The position numbers and the translations under genes were made by a program. DNA of 64,000 bases, taken from positions 125,110-189,109 of the forward strand of contig MNCI01026654.1 of NCBI GenBank assembly GCA_015680685.1, in the 5' to 3' direction. Shown here piece after piece: positions 10,372 to 21,981 of this stretch. This stretch comes from Gnetum montanum (lineage: Eukaryota > Streptophyta > Gnetopsida > Gnetales > Gnetaceae). Under the pieces are notes generated by a model. It searched no databases and was not told the origin of the DNA. It saw only the letters and a program-made list of their open reading frames with translations. The stretch's first letter is position 1; each line of letters opens with the position of its first letter.

Positions 10372-11990
10372 ATGGATGCAGCTTTACTCGCACCCCTAGC
10401 CCTAACAGGCCCATATGGGAAAACTATTAGACAGCTCAACCTTGCACTGATGGGAACTTACATTTCCCTTTATGACATAACCATAGCAACATCAGAAATA
10501 TCCCTAGAATGGCTAGAACATTTGGCCCGAACCCTAGACCTGGAGGCTAGTGATGTGACCAAGGATCCCCTTACAGAGGTCCCTGTTGTTATGCAGAGCA
10601 ACATACTTTGAGTGCTTAAAAATAACATTGTGGTATTCACATGATCGTACGAAGACATGCCGAGTTTAGATCCAAGACTAATATAGCACAACATATTTTT
10701 AGACCTGCATATCAAAGTAATTAAACAAAAAACACTGAATATTAAGCCCAAAATTGCACTGGTAGTGCATGATGAAATCACTAAGCTATATCAGGCTAGT
10801 TTCATTCGTGCGGTTGATTATTCAAACTAGGTATCAAATATCGTAGTTGTCTCTAAGAAAATGGAAGGAATACGCATCTGTATAGACTTCCGCAATCTGA
10901 ACAAGGGAACAATTAAAGACAACTTCCCATTACCGAGTATCAACCAACTTATCGATACAACAGCTGTCCACATGTTACTATCCTTCATGGATGGGTTTTC
11001 AGGCTATAATCAAATCTGTATCAACCTAGAACATTAATTAACCAAACTTTCATGAAACACTGGGGAACTTTCTATTACACCATGATGCCATTCAGGTTAA
11101 AAAATGTTGGAGAAACTTATCAACATGCCATGACATATATCTTTAGTGATTACCTCTTAGAGAGATTGAATGACTATGTAGATGACATAGCTGTCAAATC
11201 TAAGAAGTCAGAAGATCACCTAGAAGACCTAGAGTTAATCCTTAAACGATGTCTTAGGCACAACCTAAGGCTCAACCCAAGAAAATGTGTGTTCGGAGTC
11301 AAAGCCAGATGCATGTTGGGATTTTTAGTATTGGAGACTGGCATACGAGTCAACCCCAACAAGGTTAAGCCATCGTTAACCTAGAACCACCTACACACCT
11401 CAAAGAACTACGTGGATTATAGGGTAGGTTGCAGTTTATCAAGCTGTTCATCTCAAAGTTAATGGACAAATTACGACCACTGCAACATTTGCTCAAGAAA
11501 AGAGTTAACTTTGAATGGATCGAGGACTACCAGCATGCATTTCACAACCTAAAGAAAGAGCTGTTACATTTGCCAACGGTCTTCCACCACAAAGGGACTA
11601 GCCTTTCTACATCTACCTAGCAAACTCAAATGTGTCCATAGCTATGTTGTTGTGTCAAAAAAGGGACAATGGGTTAGAAGTCCCTATCTATTATCTAAGT
11701 CATGCTCTATTTGCGTACGAAATAAGGTACAATGAAGTAGAGTGTAATTGTTTGGCATTGGTGTTTGTGCTAAAAGAATGAAGACACTATATTTTCAGTA
11801 GCCAAGGAAAAATAATTTGAAAGAACAACATTCTATGGGCCATCACAAATAATTTATATGAAAGTATAGCCTACTGGAAAGACATCACAGTGAAATTTGA
11901 CTTGCACTATGTTGGCCAATCTTCACGAAAGGCTAGGCCATAGCCGACCAACTTGTAACATCACCTGTTAACGATCAAGCCATAATAGAG
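10372..11990 (+). pseudogene. Reverse transcriptase and RNase H of element A, frameshifted
   Basis: RT copies element RNA into DNA and its RNase H removes the template. Landmarks: an N-terminal leader (MDAALLAPLALTGPYG) matching the starts in B and C; IDFRNLN and NFPLPSINQLID at about 10890-10960; motif A LLSFMDGFSGYNQ at about 10975; and motif C YVDDIAVKSK at about 11175, with both aspartates kept. The RT-linked RNase H is at about 11600-11830 (FYIYLANSN, VPIYYLSHAL). Frame changes occur near 11040, 11375 and 11600, and there are stops at 11036 and elsewhere. Not functional. Confidence 0.85.
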
Positions 11991-12029
11991 CCCAAGTTTC
12001 CTGATGAACAAATACATAGTTTAAGCCCT

Positions 12030-12440
12030 ATATCGACAAGCCTCAAAGTGACGTTATACTTCAATGGAGCTTCAACTACCAGAGGTGGTAGAGCTACCAT
12101 CGTCATTACGCTCTCCCCTGAGGATGTTCACCCATTGGTTTACCTCCTAGCGTTTCCCTATATGAATAATGTGGTAGAGTACGAGGGGCTCCTCAGGGGA
12201 CTATTAACAACCAAGGAACTCAACGTTCAACACCTGGCAATCCAAGGCAATTCGATGCTCATCATCAATCAACTCACAGGGGTCTATGCCTGCAAAGCTG
12301 TGCATCTACAGCCCTACTGCGATATGGCTAAAGATCTTCTATGATAATTCATGACAACTGATGTCCAACACATGCCATGTAATCAGAACAATGTAGCTAA
12401 TGCACTAGCTACACTAGCTTAAAATGTGCCACCACATTTT
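12030..12440 (+). pseudogene. Second (archaeal-type) RNase H of element A
   Basis: An additional RNase H after the RT-linked one is a hallmark of the Tat branch. Visible: LYFNGAST (canonical FDGAS, first Asp now Asn), NNVVEYEGLLRGL (catalytic Glu kept), IQGNSMLIINQLTGVY (canonical GDS, here GNS), and a weak C-terminal N-x-x-A-N-A-L-A segment near 12385. The middle is open from 12048 to 12344, then stops. Confidence 0.75.
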
Positions 12441-12589
12441 TTTGCTAGCTTGCCCACTTTAATTATGGAATGTACAGACCCTATCATTCAAGTGGTGTAA
12501 ATCTCTTTTCTAAGTACGGGAGGAACGCCAGAATGGTATGACAACATTAAAACCTACCTTCTGCATTGTGAACCACCACACAAGTTAAC

Positions 12590-13775
12590 ACCTACACAAA
12601 AAGATGCAATCCCCAAGTGTTCCAAGCAATACGTCATCATCAGAGACAATACTCTATGTAGACGCTCTTTTGATCGGGTATTGCTAACCTGTGTTAATAA
12701 AGACCAAGTGCAAAGGATAGTTAGCGAAGTCCATGAAGGACTATGTGGATGGCACATAGCCTTGCGAACCATGGCTGCTAAAATCATATGCTTAGGGTAT
12801 TACTTGTCATACATGGAATGAGACTGCCTTACCAAGGTTAAGACATGTGACACATGCCAACATTATGCAAATCTAATAAGTATGTCACCAACTGAATTGC
12901 ATACTACATAGATCACTTGGCCATTCCAACGATGGGGACATGACATCATAGGCCCCATCACACCTAAGTCTTCTGCAGGACATAGCTTTATTATCATCAC
13001 CACTGAGTACTTCACGAAGTGGGTCGAGGCTATTCCCCTATGAAAGATTACATCTCAATAGGTTTGCCATTTTATCTTGGATAATATAGTAACTAGGTTT
13101 GGGCTTCCCATGACTATTGTGACCGACAATGGGCCATAATTTAGTAGTACCAAAACCAAATCTTTCTACAGTAACCTTGGTATCAAGCAATCTTTTTTCT
13201 CACCCTATTACCCACAAGCAAATGGTCAAGTAGAGGCAACAAACAAAGTGACCATAAATTTACTTTAAAATATGCTTAGCAGCAACAAAAAATGATGGCA
13301 TGAAAAAATCCTGTATGTGCTATGGGTCTATCATACGACATGTAGAACAGCTACCGGTAGGACACCCTACAGCCTAGTCTATGGATCTGAAGTAGTGTTG
13401 CCCTTGTAACTATAGGTTCCCTCACTACGGATGGTCCTCTCCACGATTATAAATGAGACTCAACACAATGAGTCCAGGATCGTGGATTTAGACTCAGTAG
13501 AGGAGAAATGCATCCAAACGCTCGATAGCATCAAAAGATATCAAGACAGGCAAAAATAGAAGCATCATCACAACCTACATCAACGATTAATCAAGAAAGG
13601 AGACTTAGTTCTTAAGTCCATTCATGAACTAGCAAGTAAATTCTCTGCAAGCTGGGTAGGCCCTTTCCTAGTCGTCAACGCATACAGTAGTGGAGCATTC
13701 AGGCTAGTAGATATTAGTGGAAACGAACTTCCAAACCCAATGAATCATATGTACCTAAAGCGGTACCACCTCTAG
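12590..13775 (+). pseudogene. Integrase of element A
   Basis: Integrase joins element DNA to the host. Seen in one frame: the zinc-binding H-H-C-C (VHEGLCGWH, then CDTCQ), and the D,D-35-E triad as GHDIIGPI, VTDNGP and NGQVEATNK, all acidic residues kept. The C-terminal region has GDLVLK, FSASWVGPFLV and GAFRLVD and ends in HMYLKRYHL before TAG 13773. At least eight stops interrupt it. Confidence 0.85.
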
Positions 13776-13789
13776 ATGTCATTTTCGCT

Positions 13790-14170
13790 CAAATGTAAGG
13801 TAACAAACGTCTGCTACGATGTAAAACTGGTAGTGTTGTACACGTCCACTACGATGTAAAACTGCCATTTCTTGCATGCGTCCACCATGATGATAAACTG
13901 GCAATGTTTTCAACCATCCACCATGATGTGAAACTGGAAAGGTAAGCATTCATCTGCTGAGACATTAAACCAACACAGACTTGTCCCTGGGTCACGACAC
14001 AAAACTAACACCCAAGCATGGTCTGCTAGGACCATAAACTAGTTCCTCCGTCGTCCGCCACGACATAAAACTAGCATACTTTAGTCTACCCAGACTTTAA
14101 ACTAGAACCATGGTCTGTTGGGACTTAAAACCAGCAACAATAGTCTACCAGGACTTGAAACTGGAAGCTA
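13790..14170 (+). repeat. Junction minisatellite iii of element A
   Basis: Degenerate tandem units of about 30-45 bp of the form GTCYRCYACGATGTAAAACTGG. Similar units follow integrase in B, C and D. The array begins about 15 bp after the integrase stop. Confidence 0.8.
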
Positions 14171-15220
14171 CCAACAGATTACCCATGAAGCAAGCGACCT
14201 TGATCATTCTTGCACGGCATCCCTACCAGAAGGAATGGGTAGGGCATTGGAATAGACGTAGCACTGCTACCTTCCTGGCATACTACTAACCCCTCAGAGA
14301 TGCTGCTACCATAGCCACTCTATAGTTGCAACTCCTGGGGTCAGCTTTGCCATTCGAAGCCCCAAGGAAACTATGGTCACCCATAGCCTTGATGGCCTCC
14401 ACCCATCATCGCCACCAGACTCTAGCTCAGCAAATTCATCTGACTAATTCTTTGCCTAGTCAATTGGATAAGATGAATCTGGCTATCGATAGAGAATTTC
14501 TAAATCGTGGCATCAAGAAAGGGACCCTTGCCTCTTACTACAGTTCCTTCTCCATGGCCTACACTCTCCTTTTTGCTTTGGGTGACACTTGTTTCAACAG
14601 CCTTCCTAGCGATTAGGATAATTGCTTTTTCTTTCTGTTCTCTATTATGTTTTGCAGGTTACTTGCTACGAGAACATTGTTCAAGAATGCATTCACTAGG
14701 AGGGTGAGGTGTCACAGCATTTTGTGGTGGCTGCTCATACTAGCCTAGCCACTTGGGAGTGAAAACCCTACCTTTCCCTCCATTAGATACCTTATTTCAC
14801 TTTTTCCTTCCCTTTTCCTTACAATTACCTTTACCCTCTTCTCCTGTTTGTACAAAATGTGAGCATACAAGAAATATTTTGCACATGAATAACCATCATG
14901 TCCATGAACTGGCGTAACACAACTCGCCTCATGGAACAAAAGTTCAAAGAAAAATTAAAAAAAATGGGCAAAGCTAGGAAAAATGGATGAAACACAACTC
15001 GTCCAGGCCATACGGGCATAACACAACTTGCCCATGCAAGCCCTGCATATACAGTATAGCAGTAGTGTAACCTCTTGGGAAAACACCTGCAAGAAGNCCT
15101 TTGCACTTCTAGGTTTGATAAGGAGACATCTAAGCAATAGATGATGAATGTTGTTGATGTCTTTACCTCTGGTGTTTCATATTCTTTGTCGATGTCTCTC
15201 GGGAAAGCCCTCAAAACATC
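14171..15220 (+). other. 3' non-coding region of element A
   Basis: No element protein recognised. A short open frame at 14507-14707 is hydrophobic, but it has no counterpart that I could find in B or C. Near 14915-15035 the phrase ACACAACT(C/T)G recurs three times. One ambiguous base (n) is at 15097. Confidence 0.5.
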
Positions 15221-15232
15221 AACAAAGAGGGG
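15221..15232 (+). other. Polypurine tract of element A
   Basis: AACAAAGAGGGG lies just before the 3' LTR. Equivalent tracts are found in B (minus strand, 20537-20526) and C (near 51147-51157). Confidence 0.65.
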
Positions 15233-15236
15233 TCAT

Positions 15237-16471
15237 TAAAACACCGTGAAATTTCAAGACCCTGATGATTCAGCAAAGTCTCAAAGTTTAGGCAAGGATT
15301 TCCACAAATGACACATCTCAACAAGTTTTCTTTTTTTGGCCAAGGGCCTACTACTCTACGCTACGCAGCTCAGCATAGTAGACTTCAGGAGGACTCAATA
15401 GAAATGAGGGATTCTCATCAACACTTCAACTTTGCAAGCTGGCCATGATTGAAAATCTTAACTTTTGGCATATTACGCCACATTATGCTATGCAACGTAA
15501 TGTAGCATAATGCAATGTAACGCAAGCAGATAGTTGATTTAATCATGACAACAGAGGAAGTAAAATTCAAGCATTGGCAGTTCATATGCCATGATACACT
15601 CCGTAGTGTATTACAGTGTAACCGTAGGACAGTTTGTTACCGAAGCTCCAGCAAGGGTAGATTACGACATACTACGCTTTAGAGCATAGCTCAGTGTAAC
15701 ACTGCAAGCTTCAGCTATGGTACATCAGGTCAATGGTATTTTGTGGGCCCAAGACACACTTCGTCTAAACCATGTTCTTCTCCTAACCCTAATTTTATAA
15801 ATACCCTGGCAAATAATGTGGAAAATTTTGGGGCAAAAATTGGCAACGTTTGGCATTTTTTGGAAAATTTTTGACAACATCTCTTCGCAAAGACTGGTGA
15901 ATGGATGAGAAAAAGTTGGTAATAGAGGAGCATCGACAGTGATCGATAAAAGCTTTTAACCAGAGACTTCAAGTTAGCTAACACTTTACTTCAAGTCTAA
16001 CTCCCTTTCACCCAGATTGGCTAGAACAAGGTAGATCGGCTTTTGCTTGTTTCATCTCTGAATAGTTTTCTTGTTCTTGGCATGTGCTTTGTCTAAATCG
16101 AAGTCCGCCTGCAACAATTGTATTCAATGTATTTGTTTATAAGCCAAATCCCAGATCTCAGGATTGTACATTCTACAAATTCAATATATTGCATCCTATC
16201 TACATAGATTTTACAATCGTTTTGCATCATTTACATCATCCTTATTACCTTCGCAATTACCAATATCATACCCTCCCATTGAAATCATCATCTTGTGATC
16301 CGATCATTATAAAATTTACTGATTAAGTAAGTCCCTGTCTGATTGACAAGACCATTCAGGGCACCTTGGATTTATTTTCTCTAGCGTAGCCCTCGCACGG
16401 ATCCAGGGTTGGAACTATGTACACGAAACTTAGCTTAGTATTTCCAGCAACCGACGTTTTCCATTGTTACA
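15237..16471 (+). repeat. 3' LTR of element A
   Basis: The start TAAAACACC aligns with TGAAACACC at the LTR starts of C and B. The end TTGTTACA equals the end of the 5' copy. About 1235 bp. The part after about 15610 can be compared directly with the 5' LTR; the first part has no partner in the window. Confidence 0.75.
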
Positions 16472-17791
16472 AGCGTGACCAACTCTTGAAGTCTCAAAAA
16501 TGAGCCAAAATAATTTGATCTATAGCATGCAAGTCATCCTTAGAGCACATCCTTGATAGCTTCAGTCCCAACCTCCAGAATGCCAGATTTTAAGTCAAAA
16601 TCATAAGTTTTTTTAAGATTTCACATGTCACATTGCATGTCACACTACATGTCATGCTGCAACATGACTACAGTGTGACATCCTCAAAGTGGTTCTAAAC
16701 AGGTCACATCCAGGCTCAAATTCTAGATTTCAAATCTCTCAGGTCACACTCAAAAATCAAGCTTCAAAATCACAATTTTGAACAAAATACATCAATTTCA
16801 AGTCATGTCACACTGTCACACTATAGTGTGACTCCAGCATGACATACCATAAATAGCTCGAAACAAGGCACTTTCAGGCTCAATTTAGTAATTAGTCAGG
16901 CATCCTACAGTAGTCAAACTAGTCAAACACAAGATCCAGAAGTTTCAAGAGAGCTAGAGTCTATTTTTCTTGATTCCATTGTAAATTTTCACTTATGGGG
17001 CTTGTCATGCCCTCATGGTCTAAATTGTATGTATTTCCATGGGCTTGAGTGACCCACACATTGTAAGATATGATGAACTTGGTCAAGAGCGTAGCTTGTC
17101 CACACATGTCCAACTCACACATAGCTATCCATTGGACATGTGTCACTTGATCCACTTTCCTCTCATCTCCTAGCCATTTATTCCATTCTCAAATTCTACA
17201 CATGAGCCTGGCCCAACCCTATAAATACCCTATCAATTCACATAAATGGGGTTGACAATTTTTGAGTTAAACAGCTTAGGAAACGTAGACCAACAATCCT
17301 TGGGCACTTAGCACACTCTAACTCCTAGCATCCAAGCACTTCTGAAACACATCACATCACATTACATCGCCTCGGGGCTTAGTGCTTGACCTGCCATCGA
17401 CATGTGCAGCTACACTTTGACCAGTGCACATCTTTTCTATGCAATACAATACAACTCATTTTTCCAACCATTATACTGTTTGCTCTATTTTACATTCAGT
17501 TACATTTTATTTACATTTTGATTACGATAGTAGTTTTTGCATATGTTTCTATTTATATTTCATGCACATTGTTTACATTTTAAAGCTTCAATTATGATAA
17601 CCCCAGCGTAAGTCATAGTTTACGCTCAGGAAAGTCCTTGGTTGATTTACGTGTAGACCATCCAAGGCACTCTACCTTCGTTTACTTTACTAGCTTGCCC
17701 TTGGGCAAAGGCAAGGTCAGCTATCTCTACTTGATGATCTTTCAATGTTTGTTTCCCTTCTAGCCTTACACTAATGATTTAGATCAGTATA
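16472..17791 (+). repeat. 5' LTR of element C, left end missing
   Basis: Matches 51315-52607 along its length, including internal (T)CACACT-type words and a TATAAATACCC promoter-like box near 17220. The end at GTATA corresponds to GTACA in the 3' copy. Confidence 0.85.
17215..17235 (+). promoter_or_regulatory. LTR TATA-like box, element C
   Basis: CCCTATAAATACCC also occurs in the 3' LTR near 52034. A similar TATAAATACCC is found in both LTRs of element A (near 186 and 15796). This is the likely core promoter for the sense RNA; inferred from sequence only. Confidence 0.55.
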
Positions 17792-17797
17792 GTAAAT

Positions 17798-17816
17798 TGG
17801 CTCTAGAAGGAGGCCC
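17798..17816 (+). other. Primer-binding-site-like sequence of element C
   Basis: TGGCTCTAGAAGGAGGCCC begins 7 bp after the LTR end, as in A and B. Confidence 0.6.
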
Positions 17817-17879
17817 CGACTTGTTTATTTTCTATTAAAACATCAATCACACTACCTGTCAAAAATTATTCATCTTGTC

Positions 17880-18205
17880 CTATTGTCCTATGAGTCTCCT
17901 ATCACAGTTGTCACACTGTGTTGTCACGCTATAATTGCAGTTCTCATGTTTTCTTGCAGTTGTCACGTTGTCTTGCAATTTTCATGTTGTAGTTACAGTT
18001 GTCACATTGTCTTTTAGTTGTCATGCTATTGTTACAGTTGACATGTTGTCTTGCAATTGTCACATTCTAGTTGTAGTTGTCATGTTGTCTTGCAGTTGTC
18101 ACGTTGTAGTTGCAGTTGTCACGCTGTCTTGCAGTTGTCATGCTGTAGTTGTAGTTGTCATGTTGTCTTGCAGTTGTCACACTGTAGTTGTTACACTGCA
18201 TTTGC
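17880..18205 (+). repeat. Leader minisatellite of element C
   Basis: Alternating units with the words TTGCAGTTGTCACG and TGTAGTTGCAGTTGTCA repeat through the untranslated leader between the primer-like site and gag. The periodicity creates spurious open frames. No equivalent array was seen in the leaders of A or B. Confidence 0.8.
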
Positions 18206-18249
18206 TCGCATTCTGCCCATCCGTCTAGCTTAGTTCACTCATGTTCATT

Positions 18250-18812
18250 ATGGAATCCTCCCAAATTAACCTAGTGACACTGCTGACCTTTGACTTTGGG
18301 ATTGAAACCTCGAAACCTATGACTACTACTGAATCCATAATTGTCATCGAATAGATAAATGCCCAAGGCCATACATGCTAGTCACTTAGGCTATAGGATA
18401 GAGACCCTACCTATGCAACTCTTACACCTGAACAATATAATTTCATCTGTGTCAAGATCCAAGCCAACTTACCCATCGATGCTGTAGAGAGAGAAGCAAA
18501 GAAAGACTATGAACATATCCACAAAGGAGGTCATGAATTCATTCCCTCAGCATTTGACATAATCTCGCTCTCTGAACATCATCATAAACTTGTATCCTAG
18601 CTTCTCATGGCAAGAAGCCAAGCCTTACCGACACCTCTGATAGAGCCTTAGGGTGAAGATGAGGACGACGACTTTGTAGCCCAATCTGAACATGGGGATT
18701 CATACCATACCATCAGTCCCCATGCCCATACAAACCCACTATTTCAACATTTCCTAGAAGAGACTATATTTCCACCACCAGCATCTCTACAGGAAGAGGT
18801 CATTCCCATCCT
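18250..18812 (+). pseudogene. gag: gag of element C, N-terminal part (interrupted by B)
   Basis: Starts ATGGAATCCTCCC. Aligns with gag of B and A: LTPEQYNFICVKI, NLPID, HEFIPSAFD, LLMARSQ and SEHGDSYHTISPH. Stops interrupt it, for example TAG near 18352. The frame is cut at 18812 by the 3' LTR of element B and resumes at 36450. Confidence 0.75.
18802..18812 (+). repeat. Left target-site duplication of element B
   Basis: ATTCCCATCCT here and ATTCCCATCTT at 36450-36460 flank element B. At 11 bp with one mismatch, it is longer than the usual 5 bp of Ty3 elements. Confidence 0.6.
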
Positions 18813-20521
18813 TGTACCATCTGAAATTGTTGATGAGAGGCTGGAATGAACAGACACCAAAAGATCTACAAATGAAATAGTAAGACCCTACCTTCACTCC
18901 AAGGTAAGCTGGAAATCAACAGAGGTAGAGTGCCTTGAATGGTCCACATGTGGATCAAGCGAAGACTTCCCCAAACGTACGCAATTGCGATGCATTGGGT
19001 ATACGTAAACAAGTGCAAAAATCGAACGTAAATGAATGAAAAAAATGTAAACTATTTAAATGATAATCAATGAAAATAGGAAAAATGTGAACAAGAACAA
19101 TAATGTAAACTGTAAGAATCTGGGCAATAATGCAAACTGTTTGTATTGATAAACAATTAGAATGTGCACCAGTCAAAACGTAGTTGTGGAGTGGTCGCAA
19201 GGTAGATGTTTAGCCCTGATGGATGAGAACGGATGCTGGGAAGATGCAGTTGTACAGCATTCAAGTCTGTATCAAGCCCAACATATGAGATTGATGTCTA
19301 GATTTCTTAAGTGTGTGAGATTCAAATTTTTCAAACCTTGATCTAGTGGAAAATAGGATATTTATAATGTTTTGGACGCGAGATTCAGATTTGGAAGAAG
19401 ATCAGTGGTTACGGGGTAAGAAAAATTTGGATTAGGTGAAAAGTGTGTGCATTGACCAGATGCACAGGAATTGTTACAATGTACAGTGCAGCGTCCAAGA
19501 TCTCTTACACTAGCATCCGTAATGCCCAATGTATGAACTTGAAACACTGAAAAAAATGCCAAAAATGCAACAAATGTTAATGTAAAAGCATGGATCTAGG
19601 TGTCTGGCCTTCAGATCTATAGTTATATGATATTTTTATGATGCCAAAGCCTCCATTTTGCATGGATATGGCTCTGATGTGTGTGCAGCCTATTCTGGCA
19701 TCAGCGTCTAGCGTATGAAAGTGTTTGTGTTGGGTTTACAATGCTAGAAGCATGCCAGCGTTACTAATAGCATATGACATGAAAATAGTGCATTTTGAAA
19801 TTTTTTTTAGATGTGAGACCCATTTTCAGAGTGGATCTGCACACCATGGGTCATGAGGATTCTGTGTGCCAAATTTGGGCTAATTTGGATGTCGTTTTGG
19901 TCCTGTTTTGGTTGATGATGCTGGGCATTACGCTGTGCTGCATTTGAAAAAGTAACCCCAGCATCACCAACTGAAAATACCTCATTTAACACCAAAATTT
20001 TGATTTTCTAGAAGTTGGGAGCTACTAGGGACCTTGGTGAAGATCATGGGGGGTCCTTGTGCTTGATTTTGGCCTATTTTAACTTAGTTTTAGGGCTCCA
20101 AAAACTAGTGACGCTAATCCTTACGCTGGGCAACATCTGAAAAAGTAACCCCATCATCACCAAGTCAAAATGACATATTTGAGGCCCAAATTTTGATTTT
20201 CTAGAGGCTAGGATCTACTAGGGTCCTTGGTGAAGGTCATGGGGGGTCCTTTGGTCACACTAGGCAACATAATCTACAGCGTGATCAAAGTTTACTTAGC
20301 CAAAACCAAGCATTTTGAGCCCGAAAATTTTGATTTTGGATGCTGGAAGTTGGTGCAGTCACCTGTGGACCCTGGGGGGACCTTGCTTATTGAATCATGA
20401 ACCATTGGGGTTGTTTCAAAGGCCTCCAAGTTTGGTCATGTTGTATTCATTCTTGGGTAGTTGCATGACTTAGCTTGAATCTTGTCTGAAAGTGCTAGGC
20501 CAAAATTTTGTGGTGTTTTTA
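18813..20521 (-). repeat. 3' LTR of element B
   Basis: Matches 34691-36449 along its length. Boundaries are TGTACCATC on the plus-strand left side (LTR end) and GGTGTTTTTA on the right (LTR start TAAAAACACC, TG in the other copy). Confidence 0.9.
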
Positions 20522-20525
20522 TTGG

Positions 20526-20537
20526 CCCCTCTTTGTT
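20526..20537 (-). other. Polypurine tract of element B
   Basis: The minus strand reads CAACAAAGAGGGG just before the 3' LTR, like A and C. Confidence 0.65.
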
Positions 20538-21695
20538 GAATCCTAGAGGAATCTACCCAAGAGGCATTGAAAAAGAAGTACAAAACACCACGATCAGCTG
20601 AGTATCAAGCATTGTTCTTTGACACTTGGCCAAATGTCATCGCACCATGTTTAGAAGTACATGGGATAGGGAAATGAGGTTTTGAGATGTATAGGGAGAA
20701 GGTTTGTTACTATGAGATCGGGGATTGATGAAGGGATGATTTTTTTTAACTGTGGGAAGGGGAATGCTCTTGTGTGAACACATCATGTTGGTCCTTGTCA
20801 ATAGCCAGTATCTAGTGGATTTGGGACCAAGGCATGGGATGTGCATCCTTTGGAGGAATGAGACTCTTATATCCTATTTAAGAGAATTCGTTGTCACAAC
20901 CAAAGCCACGCGATGAGGTGGTGCATTCTTTGGAGAAACAAAACCCTTTTTGAGTGTCAAAGGAAACCCGTTGTCCAATAGCCAAAGCCACACGGTGGGA
21001 TGCAACATGATTTTTTTGAGACACGAGGTTTTTTCTTCCAAGACAAGTACCTTCCCGCCTAGGGCTTGTATGGGAAGTGCCAAGGGTCTTGTGAGGGATT
21101 TTTTCTCTTTGATTTTTTTTTTTACTTTTTTTATTTTTATTTTTATTTTTTGAACAGAGCTCTCTTTCAATGTTATACTCGTGCTCGTGTGCTTATATCT
21201 ATTTCATGTGTTGTGTTGTGTATTGCAACTGCTTTGAGAGTTATAGTGTGCAACCATGTGTTCAGAGTTTTGGGATGATTGGGATGTATTTGGAAAATGT
21301 AACTGAATAAGGTAGAGATAACATTTTAGAAAATAAGGGATGTTTGGGAAACTGGGAATATACTTGTGAACTGTTTGATTAACCTAGTTACATGCATCAG
21401 AAATAATGTGGTACCTCTTTGCCATGATGAAGTGCATCCATGTACGAACACCTCTGGGTGTCATCCTGCAAACACAACTCCAAGAAGATAAGAAAACCAT
21501 GAGTGAATGAGTTAGCTTAACACTTTAAACATGGATGTAACCGATGGGATGGAGACACCACATGCAACCACAAGCAAACAAAATTGAGTAGCAACAATGT
21601 TGTCAGATTCCATGTTATGAATTCATGCAGCAGGTTGATGAAGACATGGCATTTGATTTCAGCAATAGGTTAGTAGGCCAGTGAAGAATTTGCTA
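20538..21695 (-). other. 3' non-coding region of element B
   Basis: No protein of the element recognised. It contains an A-rich purine stretch (T-rich on the plus strand, 21105-21150) matching one in C near 50520-50640, and a block with TGGCTATTGACAAGGA (plus strand 20792-20807) also found in C at 50885-50900. Confidence 0.5.
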
Positions 21696-21960
21696 GTTTA
21701 TAGTCTTGGTGGACTATCGGGGATTATTTTTACATCATAACCCATTGGATGTTGCCAGTTTAGCATCATAGTGAACGGTGCAATGCTAGTTTATAGTTGT
21801 GGTAGACTATGGAGAGGCGAGCTAGTTTATAGTCTTAGTGGACTCTATTAGATAAGAGTACGGTAGTTTATTGTCATTCCAGATGATCTGTGGTATCAAT
21901 TTTAGGTCGTGATGTTAAGACCGCTCTGTGGTATCAGTTTATCGTCATGACTCTAGGACG
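21696..21960 (-). repeat. Junction minisatellite iii of element B
   Basis: On the plus strand, units of the form GCTAGTTTATAGTC...GGACT repeat; on the element strand this is AGTCC...GACTATAAACTAGC. It follows the integrase stop by about 20 bp, as in A and C. Confidence 0.8.
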
Positions 21961-21981
21961 AATGTGTACCTTAGGCTTTGT

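Larger units (their letters stand above)
1..16471 (+). mobile_element. Element A: Tat/Ogre-like Ty3/gypsy LTR retrotransposon, 5' end off-window
   Basis: This is a decayed LTR retrotransposon. Positions 1-859 repeat at about 15610-16471 as direct LTRs. Between them lie a primer-site-like sequence, gag, protease, an antisense gene, RT-RNase H, a second RNase H and integrase, in that order. The second RNase H and the gag finger place it in the Tat/Ogre branch of plant Ty3 elements (family knowledge). The first part of the 5' LTR is outside the window, so the upstream target duplication cannot be seen. Directly after base 16471 the LTR of element C resumes without its first ~150 bp, so A most likely inserted into the C LTR. 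Confidence 0.85.

Noticed and set aside
14507-14707. Hydrophobic open frame after integrase, possible envelope-like gene
   Set aside because: Too short, no counterpart at the same place in B or C, no signal or fusion-protein features.
17935-18233. Cys/Ser/Val-rich open frames
   Set aside because: They are periodic translations of the leader minisatellite, open in more than one frame, with no match in A or B.
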